64,000 nt of DNA from Brachypodius melanocephalos (lineage: Eukaryota > Chordata > Aves > Passeriformes > Pycnonotidae). Shown piece by piece: positions 38,357 to 50,258 of the stretch. Positions within the stretch are counted from its first letter, which is position 1, and each line of letters begins with the position of its first letter. Location: assembly GCA_013398615.1 (NCBI GenBank), contig VZSR01003803.1:4598050-4662049 (forward strand), written 5' to 3'. The position numbers were made by a program, and so were the translations under genes. The notes below the pieces were generated by a model. It searched no databases. It was not told the origin of the DNA and saw only the letters and a program-made list of their open reading frames with translations.

Positions 38357-41300
38357 GATTTAACTTGTTCATCCTAGAGGACATGGAGGATAAGTGAGAG
38401 ACAGAAATGAAACCAGAGACATGAGCCAGGGGATCTGCCTGAGGGCATTCTGTGTAACCTCCCAGAACAGCTTTCTGCACAACAGAGGCTCTCTTGCTGC
38501 CTGAGTCCCAGGAAGGGTTGATACACACCGGCAGGGATGTGCAGGTCAGGAAAAATAGCTGCGGTTTCATCCTTATCAAAACACTTCTCACAGAACATGA
38601 CTCCCAAGACACTGATTTTAGTATATGAAATTTTTTAAAATGTTAGCATTATCTGCAAGTTAAATGTGCAACCAAGCTGTTTAAAATCCTTGGATAAAAA
38701 GCATGGAGCTATCAAATGTTTGGCAGATGTGCTACCAGTCACAAAACTCATAATACTTTATTTCAGCAGCATGGAGTTGTTTCCTTGCAGCATCAGTGCT
38801 GCTGCCAGCAGGACAGTGCTCAGAGCCTGATGTGAAACAACTTTCCTGATTTCCCCACAATCAATTGCTGTTCTCAGCTGCAAAGTTACAACTACTATCC
38901 ATCATCAACAGTCTGTTCCAGGCCCTGCAAACCAACAGCAGCCAAGGCAGTTGATTCAATACGAAGAACTATACAGTTGAAAACCATGTAAACATCAGTA
39001 CTTTTGCCTTATACTTTCTAATATACAGTATTGCAAAATGAAGGATAATTTTTACAAGCTAGTTGAGCAAATGTCAAATCCAAGAATGTAAATTGAGAGA
39101 AAGACAGATTCTGAAAGGTTTGGTCAGAACATCTTTCCAGGTAAACAGCTAAAATATGAGATAAACAATTAATGTAAAAGCCTGGACAGCTTTCATATCT
39201 GTTTCTTTAAAGGCATTTGAATCAAACAAGTATTTCAGAGTAAAGCTGTTGAAGTAAGCTGGTTAACTTCTGTTTTAGTTAACGCTTCTCTTGTTCTGCC
39301 TTTGAGATAAATGTCAGTTTAACACAGTTCTAAAGTCATTCATCTGTGAGCTTTCCATTGTAAGGAATAAATACAAGTGTGTGGTGATGACATTAAGTAT
39401 TTGAAAAAATTTGAACATCAATGTCTGTAATTTCTGTATTTTCTGAGAAAAATATGTTGTAATACAGGCCTCAAGGGAAAGAAAGTAGCAAATGTAAAGA
39501 AAAATTTCATGTGATGTATTGGCAAAAAGGACAAAAATATTTTTAGATATTTAAAATTGAGAAGCCATATCTCATAGGTCCTGGAAGGGAAGAGGATAAG
39601 GAAATAGAATTAAGTAGATTTTATAGTCTTCTCAATGGCTACAATCAATCCCTTTGTCTTTTGGTTGGAGAAGGGCTTTGATGCTCTTCCATAAGAGTCA
39701 ACAATGTCAAGAGAGGACAGTTGCAAAACCCAGTGATAGATTTGGAAAATAAAGGGGTTTGATTTGATGTCCTCTCATGCCCAAAATGTTCACTAGTCTT
39801 AACTCCAGGGATGAAGTTTTTGAGAGTAACATTTTGAGACAAAATCTGAGGGAAGACTGACATAACTGATTGTAGGTCCTTAGTAATAATAAATTTGGAG
39901 TATTGCTGTGCAAATTGCTAACACCTCAAAGACTACTGAGAGTTGTCCATTCAAAACTGCCCAAGTATTAACAATCTCCTTTGCAGTTTAAATATTTGAT
40001 GAAAATAAATCTAGAGCACAGTATCATGGTGTTTGAAATGCTGAGATAAAAAATCAGTTGACTGCTGCTTATGGTAATCAGTGTCCATGGCCTGAAGCAT
40101 TTGTTAATTCATCTGTCTATAAATGTATTGGTAATAACTGAGAAAGGCCAAGAGCTTGAAGGTTCAAGTCAACAATGAATCGTTCCTTATTTTGAAAACA
40201 GAAGCAAGCTGTGGTGGTTTGAGTAAAGAGGATGCACCAGTATTTCAATTAACAATAAAAACCTGGTCTTTGATAACCATTTGAAGATATTAATTGGAAA
40301 ATTAATATATTTTTTATCTTTGTAACTTATTTCATTTTTAGTGTTGATTATGCAACACAATGGGCCTTTTTAGAGTCACTCAAAAGGTTTTTTAAAAAAA
40401 TGGTTGATGGGCACAAGAGATTTCGTTAAAATTTTGTAAATAAGTCAACTGTATGATTTTTTAGAAAAACAAGAAAACTTGTCATTAATTTTTCCTCTCA
40501 GTGTAGGTATTTTTTCCCTTTTCTTTCATCTAAGTACTTGTTTATCCTGGTGCACTGTTTCCTAGATAGAATCTCTTGATATTTATTCCTAAAGTTTTCA
40601 TTTAGAAAACCTGAAGAAATCATCTTTTCCCCTCTACAAATAAGGATCAATCAGTGTTAAAGTGCCCACAAAAATGTTCTACATATCAATGAAGCAACTT
40701 TGTGAATAAGCAGTCTTACAAATACTGCCTCCCTTTCATGTTTCACAAATGATAACATCAGAGAACACCCTGTCCCTAAGCTCATGGGGGCCATTCATGA
40801 CCTCATCTCAGCTTCTGGGCTGAATGAATGCCTTGAGACCTCAAAGGACAAACCTCCGTGTCACTGGAAAGTACCAAAATGGTCAATAATGGGTGGGAAA
40901 ATATAGTGGATAGGAATCTCATTGTTTCCAGTGTTATGGCCATGTGAATACCCTACAACACATGACTGTTCTTGCTAAGGGTGTGTGGAATATAAGTTGA
41001 TTCTGACTGACTTTAACGGTGAAGAGATCTTTTGGGGATTCTTGGCTGGGAAGTGTTCCAGCTGATGCCAGAAGAGTTAGACCATTGGATATCGTTTACA
41101 AATCCCACTCATTTGTAAAAAGCTCACTGTATAATGAACATAAGAAACCTCAATGTGATAAATGTTACCAACAGCTCAAAGCTGATGGGGGGACCTTGTT
41201 CCTGATTAAATAATGTTGCCTTGCAGGTAGTAATAAAATAGTTCTTAAACTGGATGGAGAAAAGACAAGAAATATTAAATTTTTTCTTGCTATTGGTTAG

Positions 41301-42162
41301 GGTACAGACCTTACATCATTCTTGTTGCAAATCCAAAACACATCACTGTAACAGCTACTGAGAAAATTAACTCTGCCCTAGCTGAAACCAAGACAGCATT
41401 CCATTTTCTGAGAGCTGCAAACCCCATTTGGAAAATCTATTGTTTCACTGAACCTAGCACAAAGAAATTTAACTACTTAGAATGGGACACTTCATCAGTG
41501 AAACTGAGACTGTTAGAAGCAAATGAGCCAGTATCCAACACAGTCACAGGAACACACATTTCTAGATCTCCCCAGAAATATATTCTGCTTCCAATACAAT
41601 TTTATGTTCTGCATCAGTTTTTTAAAGATATGGTGTTATTAGCTTACTGAAAAGTCACTTAAAAATTTTTAAATAATTCTGTTAGTGCACAAATTTGGCT
41701 TTGAAAGGAATAACTGAACCATCTCATTTTTACAGAGGCTTTCCATTTACATTTAACCATTAAGACCTGTGATCCAAATTTCACTGTAACACTCACACTG
41801 AAGCATCTGGACAAATAAAGGATGACATCCACTTCAAAGAGCAGAGGTGGCTGTGACAGCTTTTGAAGGAAATTGCTTTACATTGAATTGAGAATGCAAT
41901 GAAACGTGTTTCTTCAAAATTTTTTGTAATAATGAGTAGAATACAGGCTGGTTTCCATCACCTACCTGTTTATTCCCTTTACATTAAACAGCACGTCATG
42001 CCAATGAAGATTAAGCAACTGAACAATTATTTTTAAATCCATTGTTCAAACTGATAGCTTCCTTCCCATAATAATCAGCAGAAAATGAAACAAAATGTAA
42101 GTGGATGTAAAGAAAGAGATTGTATTATGAATCATATATATTATTGTACTGACAGCTACACA

Positions 42163-42287
42163 TCCTCCCTTGTCTTGTCTTTCCCTTTCCTTCTTCCCTT
42201 TTCCTTTTTCTTTCTCCATTTTCTTGTCATTGCTTTCTTTTTCTCCTTTTCTTTCTATTTTCTTTCTTTCCTCTTTCGTTTCATTTT
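42163..42287. repeat. 125-bp polypyrimidine tract
   Basis: An almost pure C/T stretch on plus, built of irregular CTTT and TTCC units with a few purine interruptions. The Phe/Leu/Ser-rich 74-aa frame across it is a composition effect. Mirror-symmetric parts of such tracts can form triplex DNA, but no function is shown here. Confidence 0.92.
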
Positions 42288-42865
42288 ACTGAATGTACTT
42301 CAAGTCTGAGAAGCACCAATGGAAATAATTTGAGAGAAGGTTACAACTACTTGAAAACCATGTCACATTCTCCACTTTCCTCAGTCTGAAAAATGCATGA
42401 TTTCTCCATCTGTACTGCAGATCAATTGAGACAGAATTGTTTAGCACAAGATTCTAGTGAGAGCATTTGTTCTTGCTTGTTTCACCCCCCAAAAAAGATT
42501 ATTACTTATTATTCACTCTGATCACAGAGTAACAGGTTCCTTAGAGATATACAGGCAGCTGTTCATTTATCTGAAAATCCACGGGCATGGTGATTGCCAA
42601 ACCCCGCTGGTCTTTCCAGGACTGCTTGAAAACTCTAAATAAACTTGCACTTCTTTCTTTTCCTTAGATGTGAATAGATACCTTGTGTAGCAGGCAATGT
42701 ACTATTCCTTCTGCATCTCATGGTACACCTTTCAGATCAAGGTAGGGGTTAATAACTTGGCAGTGCAAGAAGCAGGTGTGGGGGATACAGGTCTGTGGCT
42801 GTCCAGACTTCATTCACAGTTGAAATAGACTGATACCAATCAGACAGAAAAGAATACAGTGGTAC

Positions 42866-42990
42866 AGAGTCCCAGATACACTGAGGTTGGAGGACACCAC
42901 TGGAGATCATCCCATCCAACACTGCTGCTCAAGCAGAACTGGATGTCTTTTGAATATCTCCAAGGATGGAGACTCCACACATTCAATTTC
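42866..42990 (-). mobile_element. CR1 LINE fragment, 3' end, minus strand
   Basis: On plus, the phrases cactgaggttggaggac, ctggagatcatcccatccaac, ctgctcaagcagaactgg and cttttgaatatctccaagg followed by gatggagactccacac are the reverse-complemented CR1 3' UTR in the correct order. Similarity fades after about 42980. The copy is short, 5'-truncated and inactive. Confidence 0.9.
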
Positions 42991-43955
42991 ACACTGCTCA
43001 TTTAAACAAAAAAAAGTCTAAAAGACAAGCATCATGAAATCTCCCACAATTCCTCACAATTATTGATTGTATTGAATTAGTGCAGAAAGGTAGAAAATGT
43101 CTTATTTTTATTTTCTTGATCCTTTTTGCAATTCTTCATAGAATAGTAAACTGTGAATGTTATCAATATGTGTGCGTACTGAGAAATCTTCTCTTTGTCC
43201 TGGAGTGTTTGTTATCCCATAACAGCTTTAAAAGGACCAAACAGGACAAAAAAGATCTGTTTAAAAGTGAACTTTACTTAATCTGATTTGTACTGTTTTG
43301 TTTTATTGTTTTCTTCCAGAAAGGGTAAAGGTTGTGCAGACAGTGCAAATCATAGTTGATAATCTAATCAGACTTTATTCTAATGTTTCATTTTTAATGG
43401 CCATACACACAGTGATTGAAAATCATTACTAATTCAGTTTATCTCCTTTGGGACACAGTTTGGATTGGGTTCACCAGTGAAAAAATGTTATAACACAAGA
43501 ATATAAACTGAATTTTAGTTGTTTCCTGACAATCAATAGCAGGAAAAAAAATTGGCAAAAAACTCCCAGACGGATAATCTTTTGTTCTAAGAACAAAATA
43601 TAAATTATCAGACACTTTAACCCCCAATGAGTTGGGGCTGTATTCTGCAGTAGATCAATTAAGCACTAGAGTACAGAATTCCCTGTCAACATCCCGATGT
43701 TTGTAATGATTTAGTGGGGTTGTTTCAAGCTGCTCTAAACTAACCAAAATGCTTTACAAATATAGCTGGCTTATAGACACCTTCCTAAGTTTTTGCATCT
43801 CTTATTGGCACCTGTTTTGGCAATTTCTGTTTTTAATCTGCATTTCTAAGCCTGGCTGAATCTCTTTTGTTATTCTTTGCACAGATGGTAATGATAATTT
43901 CTCAGTGATTCTCCGATCAGTGATTACTTAATAAATACAAGTCTCCCTTCCACGA

Positions 43956-43980
43956 TATATAACTATATAACCTATATAAC
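43956..43980. repeat. 8-bp tandem repeat (TATATAAC)3
   Basis: Three tatataac units lie at 43956-43963, 43964-43971 and 43973-43980, with one extra C between the second and third. Confidence 0.85.
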
Positions 43981-44196
43981 TTTTGAGAGGTTACAACTGG
44001 ACTTCTTGAATACCTAAGAATCCTCTTTCTCTTACCCTTTCTCCCTTGTTGATGGCGCACAGTGTAAAAAGTCAGTATTGTGATTAGCCAAGGAACAATT
44101 TCTTGTATTTTATTCAGTGGCTAAGCATTTAGCCACTGTGTCTATTTTTCTGCCCTAATCCTTTGAAGCATTTATTTAATTGTAAAATGCCACAGC

Positions 44197-44385
44197 AAAA
44201 AAAAAGGCATCAACTAAAAGCTTGTATCTGAAAAAAAAGGAAACACAGAACCCCACGAAAAATGCATGACACAAGAGGAAAAGAAAACACAAAAAAAACC
44301 CCAACCCAAGACACCATGAGAGAAAAACAAAACAAAAAAAATCTCACAAAGAAACAACAGAACAAAACCAAATCAAACACGTACA
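44197..44385. repeat. A-rich, A/C-biased low-complexity segment
   Basis: About 190 bp dominated by A with frequent C (aaaaaaaacccc, aaaacaaaac and accaaatcaaac types) and few T. It is low-complexity sequence without a fixed unit. It could mark an old retroelement tail, but no element body is seen on either side. Confidence 0.7.
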
Positions 44386-46036
44386 CAACGCTTTTGAAGC
44401 GGATTAGGAAATAAAAATAGTTTTGTCCACCAAATTCAGAATTTTTCTTGCCTAGCAGTGCTTACAAATTCATCTCTTTGCAGGTAGATTATTACAGCCA
44501 TCAGTTTTATGGAAGCAACAGGACTATTTTCCCCATTTTCTTCTCTGATTTTGCCTGACACTAGAGATTTCTCCTCATTGTCTTCTGGAAAGTTCTATTG
44601 TTTTTGCAGTTAGTCAGATTTATCATATATAGCCTGGCATCTCCCCACTCCTGTAGCTGCCAAAATCTTCCTAAAAGGTGATTTTCTCCTTGCTCAGAGT
44701 GCTGGATTGGTCTCAGTAGCTTGACTGAGGCAGTATTTTAGGCAGTTCTATACCTTCACTAGCTCCTCCATAGAGGACCTAACAGCCTCCTAAATCCTTT
44801 CCAATGTCTTGTGGAGGTCCATTTTTCTGGACTATTTCCTTGTCCTTTATTGTACATAGCTTGTCTGTGTCATTATTAAAGAACCTCACCAGATGGGACT
44901 TTTCATCCTGATGTAGGCCCAAGAAGAGATAGTTTTTCTTTTGCAGAAATGTGCAATGCTAAGTTGAATAAATGATTCTCCACATATGAGAGAAATCTCC
45001 TAAATCTTGTGTGCATTTGGCTTTCTACTTCTCTAAATCTGTCATGAATAACTCTATATCCTCTCCCGTTCCCCACATTAGTGTACTCAGAAAGGAACTG
45101 CAATAGCCAATAAATCACACATATTCTCGAGGTTTATTTCAGAATTAGGGGAAACAAAAAAAACAAAACTTTTTTCAAGGAGAGGGAATGACTAAAAAAA
45201 AATTTAGCCCACCTTTGTGTATGCTTAGGCTGAAGCGTCCATGGAAGCTGTTTCTACACTAAAAAGGCCATGAGAAACTTTCTGAAATTAGGAAACTTTT
45301 ATCCCATTATAACATTCCTCCTTTTCTGAGGAGTGGGACTGTGTAATGGTAGACAGACCACTGCCTTTATATGGACTTGAAGTTGCAAAGAAATCAACTG
45401 GCTAGACACAAACTGGAAATTTTCTTTTTTATATGAGCAATTTTGATCATCTGTGATTGTTAGGGCATGGATGCAGAGGGTCACTTGTGATCAGATGCTA
45501 CACTAATAAGATATTTCCTGATGTTACAGATAGGGAAACAATAATTATGTATTGTTATGTTATGTATGCAGGTTGTCATCTCTGACTGCTGGGATTCCAT
45601 TAATGCGATGGCCACATGGAAAGTGGTAGAAATGAGTGACTGTATGGGTAGGACATGAGGTACTAGCTTAATGGAATTGCTGACCAAGATAGAAATGATC
45701 AAGGCAGCACTGCTGTGATGGTAAAATAAAGGTATCAAGCCAGTAAAATCAGGGCAAGTGTGGAATGAGTAAACAGGGATGACTGTTGGTTACAGAGAGG
45801 ATGAGATTAGTGAAGAGGAAGAAATTTGGAGAGGATAAAAAAGCACAGTGACTCACTAGATCTTGATAACCACAGCTTGGAGCATGATAGCAAACATGCT
45901 GTTTCTCTGACAGCATGGGTGTCCAGCTGATTAGGACATACCTGTGGTGCTTTCCCTTCCACTGGCAACTATGGTCCCTAATACTGCTACTAAAAATATT
46001 ATTTGAATCGCTGTTATTACTGTTGCTGTTGTTAAT

Positions 46037-46053
46037 ATTATTATTATTATTAT
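46037..46053. repeat. (ATT)n microsatellite
   Basis: Between five and six ATT units, bordered on the left by degenerate GTT/GCT triplets and on the right by CAACATCAACAAC. Confidence 0.85.
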
Positions 46054-46801
46054 CAACATCAACAACGTTACAGAAACTATTTAAAGCTTTGAATATTTTG
46101 AGGCTCTCTCTAATTCGGAGATAACAAAATTATTCTTCAAACTCTCCAAATTCACAAACACTTTTGCTCTTGAACTCTCCCTTTTTTCTTGCTTTGCTCA
46201 TGAGGAAACACGGGATTCTTCCAAAACAGTTAATGCACCACAGTAAAAAGTTACCAGAATACCTCTCTCTATACCTGTCACACTTTCCATGTGGTTTCTT
46301 GTAGCACGTTTTAAGCCTGTATTTTTTTTCTTCCAAGAATTAAAGCATCTGTCATTAAAGAAGTGTTCCTGGAGAGTAAATGAATACTCCAGTCAGGTTT
46401 TTACCTGTAAATCATGAGGAAGAGGTGTTAACAAGCAAAATCTGCTGTGGTCCAGTGTCATTGCTTAAGCCCAGTCAAAAGCAGGTCATCCAGTCATGCA
46501 AAGAACTCCTTCAATGCAGTGGTTTTAGGATAATCAAATAAATTTTTCCCTATGTTTATTATGGGCAGAATCAAGAAAATATTTCAATAGTGTTTCTTGC
46601 TATTGAGTTTTCTGCAGCAACGTACGTGTCTATGGAACTCAAGATGAAATGGGTATAAATACATCTACCACACCTTATTCATTAAAGAGTGAAAATTAGA
46701 GGTGAAATTTTATTTTTTATTCACTGCTTTGTGATGATAGATATTCCTCCTCCTTCTTCACATTTGCACAGTTTTCCTGATAAATTTCAGGTCCATAAGT
46801 T

Positions 46802-46816
46802 CTTTTTTTTTTTTTT
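46802..46816. repeat. Poly(T) run
   Basis: An uninterrupted run of about 15 T. I recognise no retrocopy next to it. Confidence 0.85.
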
Positions 46817-49800
46817 AAGATTTTAATTTCAATACAATGTCTGTCAATCTAATTAAATAAAAAAATCCTCCAACGAGCAGACAAAAGTTTTGTGTGAATT
46901 ATCACAGGGCTCCTATAACATTGCAACATTTGGATTTCACTCATAAGATTTCTTTTAGCTCCATTCTGGCTTACAGAGCAGAAAAGCAAAATCCTAATAT
47001 TTCCACTGGGGTTTCTGTGCATACACTAAAATTCAGTTTTTCTCTCTGTTGGATGGTTTCAGAAGCCCAATAGCTGCGCACTCATAACTTTTCAGTACTA
47101 TTCAGTCTTCCTGGTCACAAAAGCTTTGGTAGTTGAATAAATGAGTTGTTACCAAGTTCTAAATCAGGAGGGAAGGAAATATTCTGGTGACTCTAAATCT
47201 CTCATGCAACGTCTGCAGCAGACAATGAGCAGAAGAGACGGTGAAGTGAGCATCTCCCCCAGCACCCCTTGATCCCGAGCCTCTCAGGCACAGAACAAGG
47301 AGAACTCAGAGGCCTCTGAGGCCAGAAATCACAACTGTCCTGTGATATCACTGTCAGCACAACATAAGCCACTGAAGAGGATCCTCACAGATCCCCAAGG
47401 GTCTGTCTGACCCCTGTGCACAGACTGAGTTCAACAGAGCAGTGGAGACCACTGCACACAGAGAGGCTCAGTCTTAAATTACTCTATTTGTGTGTCACCA
47501 ATAACAAGGGATATAACCTGACATCTTGGAAGGGTAAAGTGTAGCATCTAACAATTTGAAAAAGAGAAACTCAGGCTGAAATCTCAAAGGGAGCAAATAC
47601 AGTGGAGATTGTCTGTTTTTAAAAAGGTGGGGGACAGAGAATTTGTGGGGGGGATATTATATTCCCACATCATAAAATCAGCATCACATAGGGCTTAAAG
47701 GTTTCAGACACAGCTATCTGCTATCCCTATCAAAGTATGCCATCCTATAGGAATCACAGCAGAAATGAGCATGCATGATTCAAGAGGGCACAAGTCAATA
47801 AATTCCAAAAATCCCCATATGTCTGAAAATTGCAGTCAGCTGCTAGGGATGTTGAGTGGGATATGATTAATGTCTTAAAATATTCAGCCTTGTGGAGAAA
47901 AATCAGACCTACTCTGCGAATCATCTGATAGGCAATTATGTTTAAATAATTCAGCGCTATTACTTAAAGGTGAAATCAGCTTCTTCTTACATCTGAGTTT
48001 CTAAGTTGCTGTCAGGAGGTTTCTATTAGTAGGTAATGTAGTCCAGAAGTCCTTGATCATTGAATGGATCTTATTAAAGCAGAACATATTATTTTCATGT
48101 GTCCTCTTTCTTTACATTATCACTTTACTTGTTAAGTTCCAGTACTGTTCAGTATCTGCATTTCCACTGATGATTAAGGCAAAGACGTAAGGTATTTTTA
48201 CCTTAACATTAATTTTGTGGGAGATCAATAGCTTCAGTATGGAATATATTATGTATTTTTCATCATCACCTTATGCTCTACATACTGAGGAACGTTTTAA
48301 GGAAGAGTCTTAGAATCCAAAATGAAAAAAAAAAGCAATAGAAATAGTCTAGCCTGCTAGCTCACGCTTTCACTTCTAAAAAGCAGCAAACCTGTTTATC
48401 ACAAAACCTTCTGGAAGGAATTTGAGTTACAGGTATGTGTACAGGTTATACACAACTCATTCCACACGTCACAGCACATTTAAGCTGGGAAGCTTCGAGG
48501 TCTGTCAGCAATCAGCATTCTCCTCGCTTCTCTATTTAGGTCAGACAGCAGGATGCTAATAATACAGATCACAGTCTGCATGGTAAATTTTCTTCTTTAA
48601 TCCTAAAATATTTATCAAGGTCTCAGATCTTTAGATCCAGCAGTCATAACTTCATTTGGAAGAATGACATTTTCTAGCTGAAACAGTGTTCTCTGATCAT
48701 ATTTTTATCTCTTTCTTTTCAGCAGGAAAGACATAAAATAATGAGGTTTTTATTTTTCTAAAAGCTAACTTTAAAAAAACCAAACAAACAGGCCTGCACT
48801 TAAATACTTGGCTGAATTGGCTGAGTCAGTATTTTATATCGTAAAACAATTAGGTTATTAAATCCCAATTCATCAAAACAGTTATATACTGCACCCTTCT
48901 CTTCATCTATAATGGAACTGAGAAGTCCACTTTCTTGAATCAAGGTCACAGAGATAGTCATCAATATCCATTTTATGTTACCATGACACAAGCTTATTTA
49001 AACCTTCAGTAAACAGAGAGACCAGGCTTCTCTCTTGGTTAGTCTTCAAGAGCTCTAGAACAGTGGTAAATTGTCCTTTCTTGTTCTCTGAAACAAAATT
49101 ATGAATGTTCTTTTTTCATCTCCCTTACAGCCGTTTCTAATATTCATTTTTTGTAACTAACCAGAATATAACTAGTAGCTATATTAGGAAAAATTAATAT
49201 ATTTAGTAAAAACACACAGTTTTAAATTATCACTACTTCTTCCTTTTAGAGGATCATGAACTGTAATTATTAACTCAAATTATTTTAATTAAAACTTCAT
49301 TAGATTCTAAAATTAACATATCAAATGAGATGCGACATTTGGTGTAAGAAGTAAACACAGAATTTCAAAAGCAGCTCCGCACACCCCACAGTGCCTGACA
49401 CCATAAATTCAGTGAAGAAAATGTCACCAAAGGACTTAACACTGTGTAAGTACAGCAGAAGGCAGAAAGACTGCAGGATAGATCAGAGCAGGTACATCAG
49501 CAGAATGCAGAGAACACACACACTTGATTGAGGCGAAAAAATTAACATCCTGCAGAGTCATGAAAGCCATCTTCATGGTGTGACTCAGCTTTGCAAAGAG
49601 AAACTCTGCACATGCATATTTCCACACTGATTTACTGCTGCCACTGCACAATTTGCCTTGTTTTATGAATTATTAGGCAAGGCCAAGCTCTTTGCTTCAT
49701 TTACCACAAGGCTGTCAAGATCTTCTCCCTCTGCTCTGTTGCTGTGATCTCATGGAGGTGAGAGCTGGAGTGTATCTACAAGTGTCTCAACCCATGCCTT

Positions 49801-50223
49801 TAGACCTTTGAAACCAGTAAAAGAGCAGCAGGAGGTAAAACTCAGCATTGTTCCATCAGTAACAACAGTCCTTGTTTCACAGAAATGGAGAATCATTGTG
49901 TCTGGAAGGTAGATCTTGCAGATGGATGCCCCTCCTAGACAGAGACTGACCTCGTTTGGTAACCTTGAAACACCATCAGGGATGAAAATTCCACCAAACT
50001 TCTGTGCACCTTTTTCTGGTGTTCAGTCATCATTATTGTGATATCAGAATTGTTTTATTTCCTACTTTTTTGTTCTTTGTTCTGCATGTGGCTTCATGTC
50101 TGGAAATCTCTGTAGAAAATAAGCTTTTTGTTTGGTGAATTTTGCTGAAGCTCCTGCATCTAAGCAATGCTTTATCTCCCTCAACAGCTTTTGGCTGAGT
50201 TCCTCCATACCCATATATTAAAA

Positions 50224-50258
50224 AAGGTTAAGCCATGGCCTCAGCATGGCTTAACCTT
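50224..50258. repeat. Perfect 14-bp inverted repeat (hairpin), 7-nt loop
   Basis: Left arm aaggttaagccatg (50224-50237) and right arm catggcttaacctt (50245-50258) are exact reverse complements around the loop gcctcag (50238-50244). Past one A/A mismatch, three more A-T pairs (50220-50222 with 50260-50262) extend the stem. The arms have mixed base composition, so chance is less likely than for AT-only palindromes. The stem is too short for a typical animal microRNA precursor. It may be a fold-back remnant or simply fortuitous. Confidence 0.9.

Larger units (their letters stand above)
36220..42162. other. Non-genic AT-rich stretch
   Basis: No gene or recognisable transposon. It includes a 16-bp palindrome (37373-37388), a 17-bp tandem repeat (38312-38356) and a moderately GC-richer segment at 38390-38610. 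That segment is open on minus for 88 aa and, in a second frame, 77 aa, without a known signature. Confidence 0.7.
42991..50223. other. Non-genic AT-rich stretch
   Basis: About 7 kb without a gene or a clear transposon. Small simple-sequence items are an 8-bp repeat (43956-43980), an A/C-rich segment (44197-44385), an (ATT)n run (46037-46053) and a T-run (about 46802-46816). A GC-richer patch at about 47205-47470 has no open frame or family signature. Confidence 0.7.
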
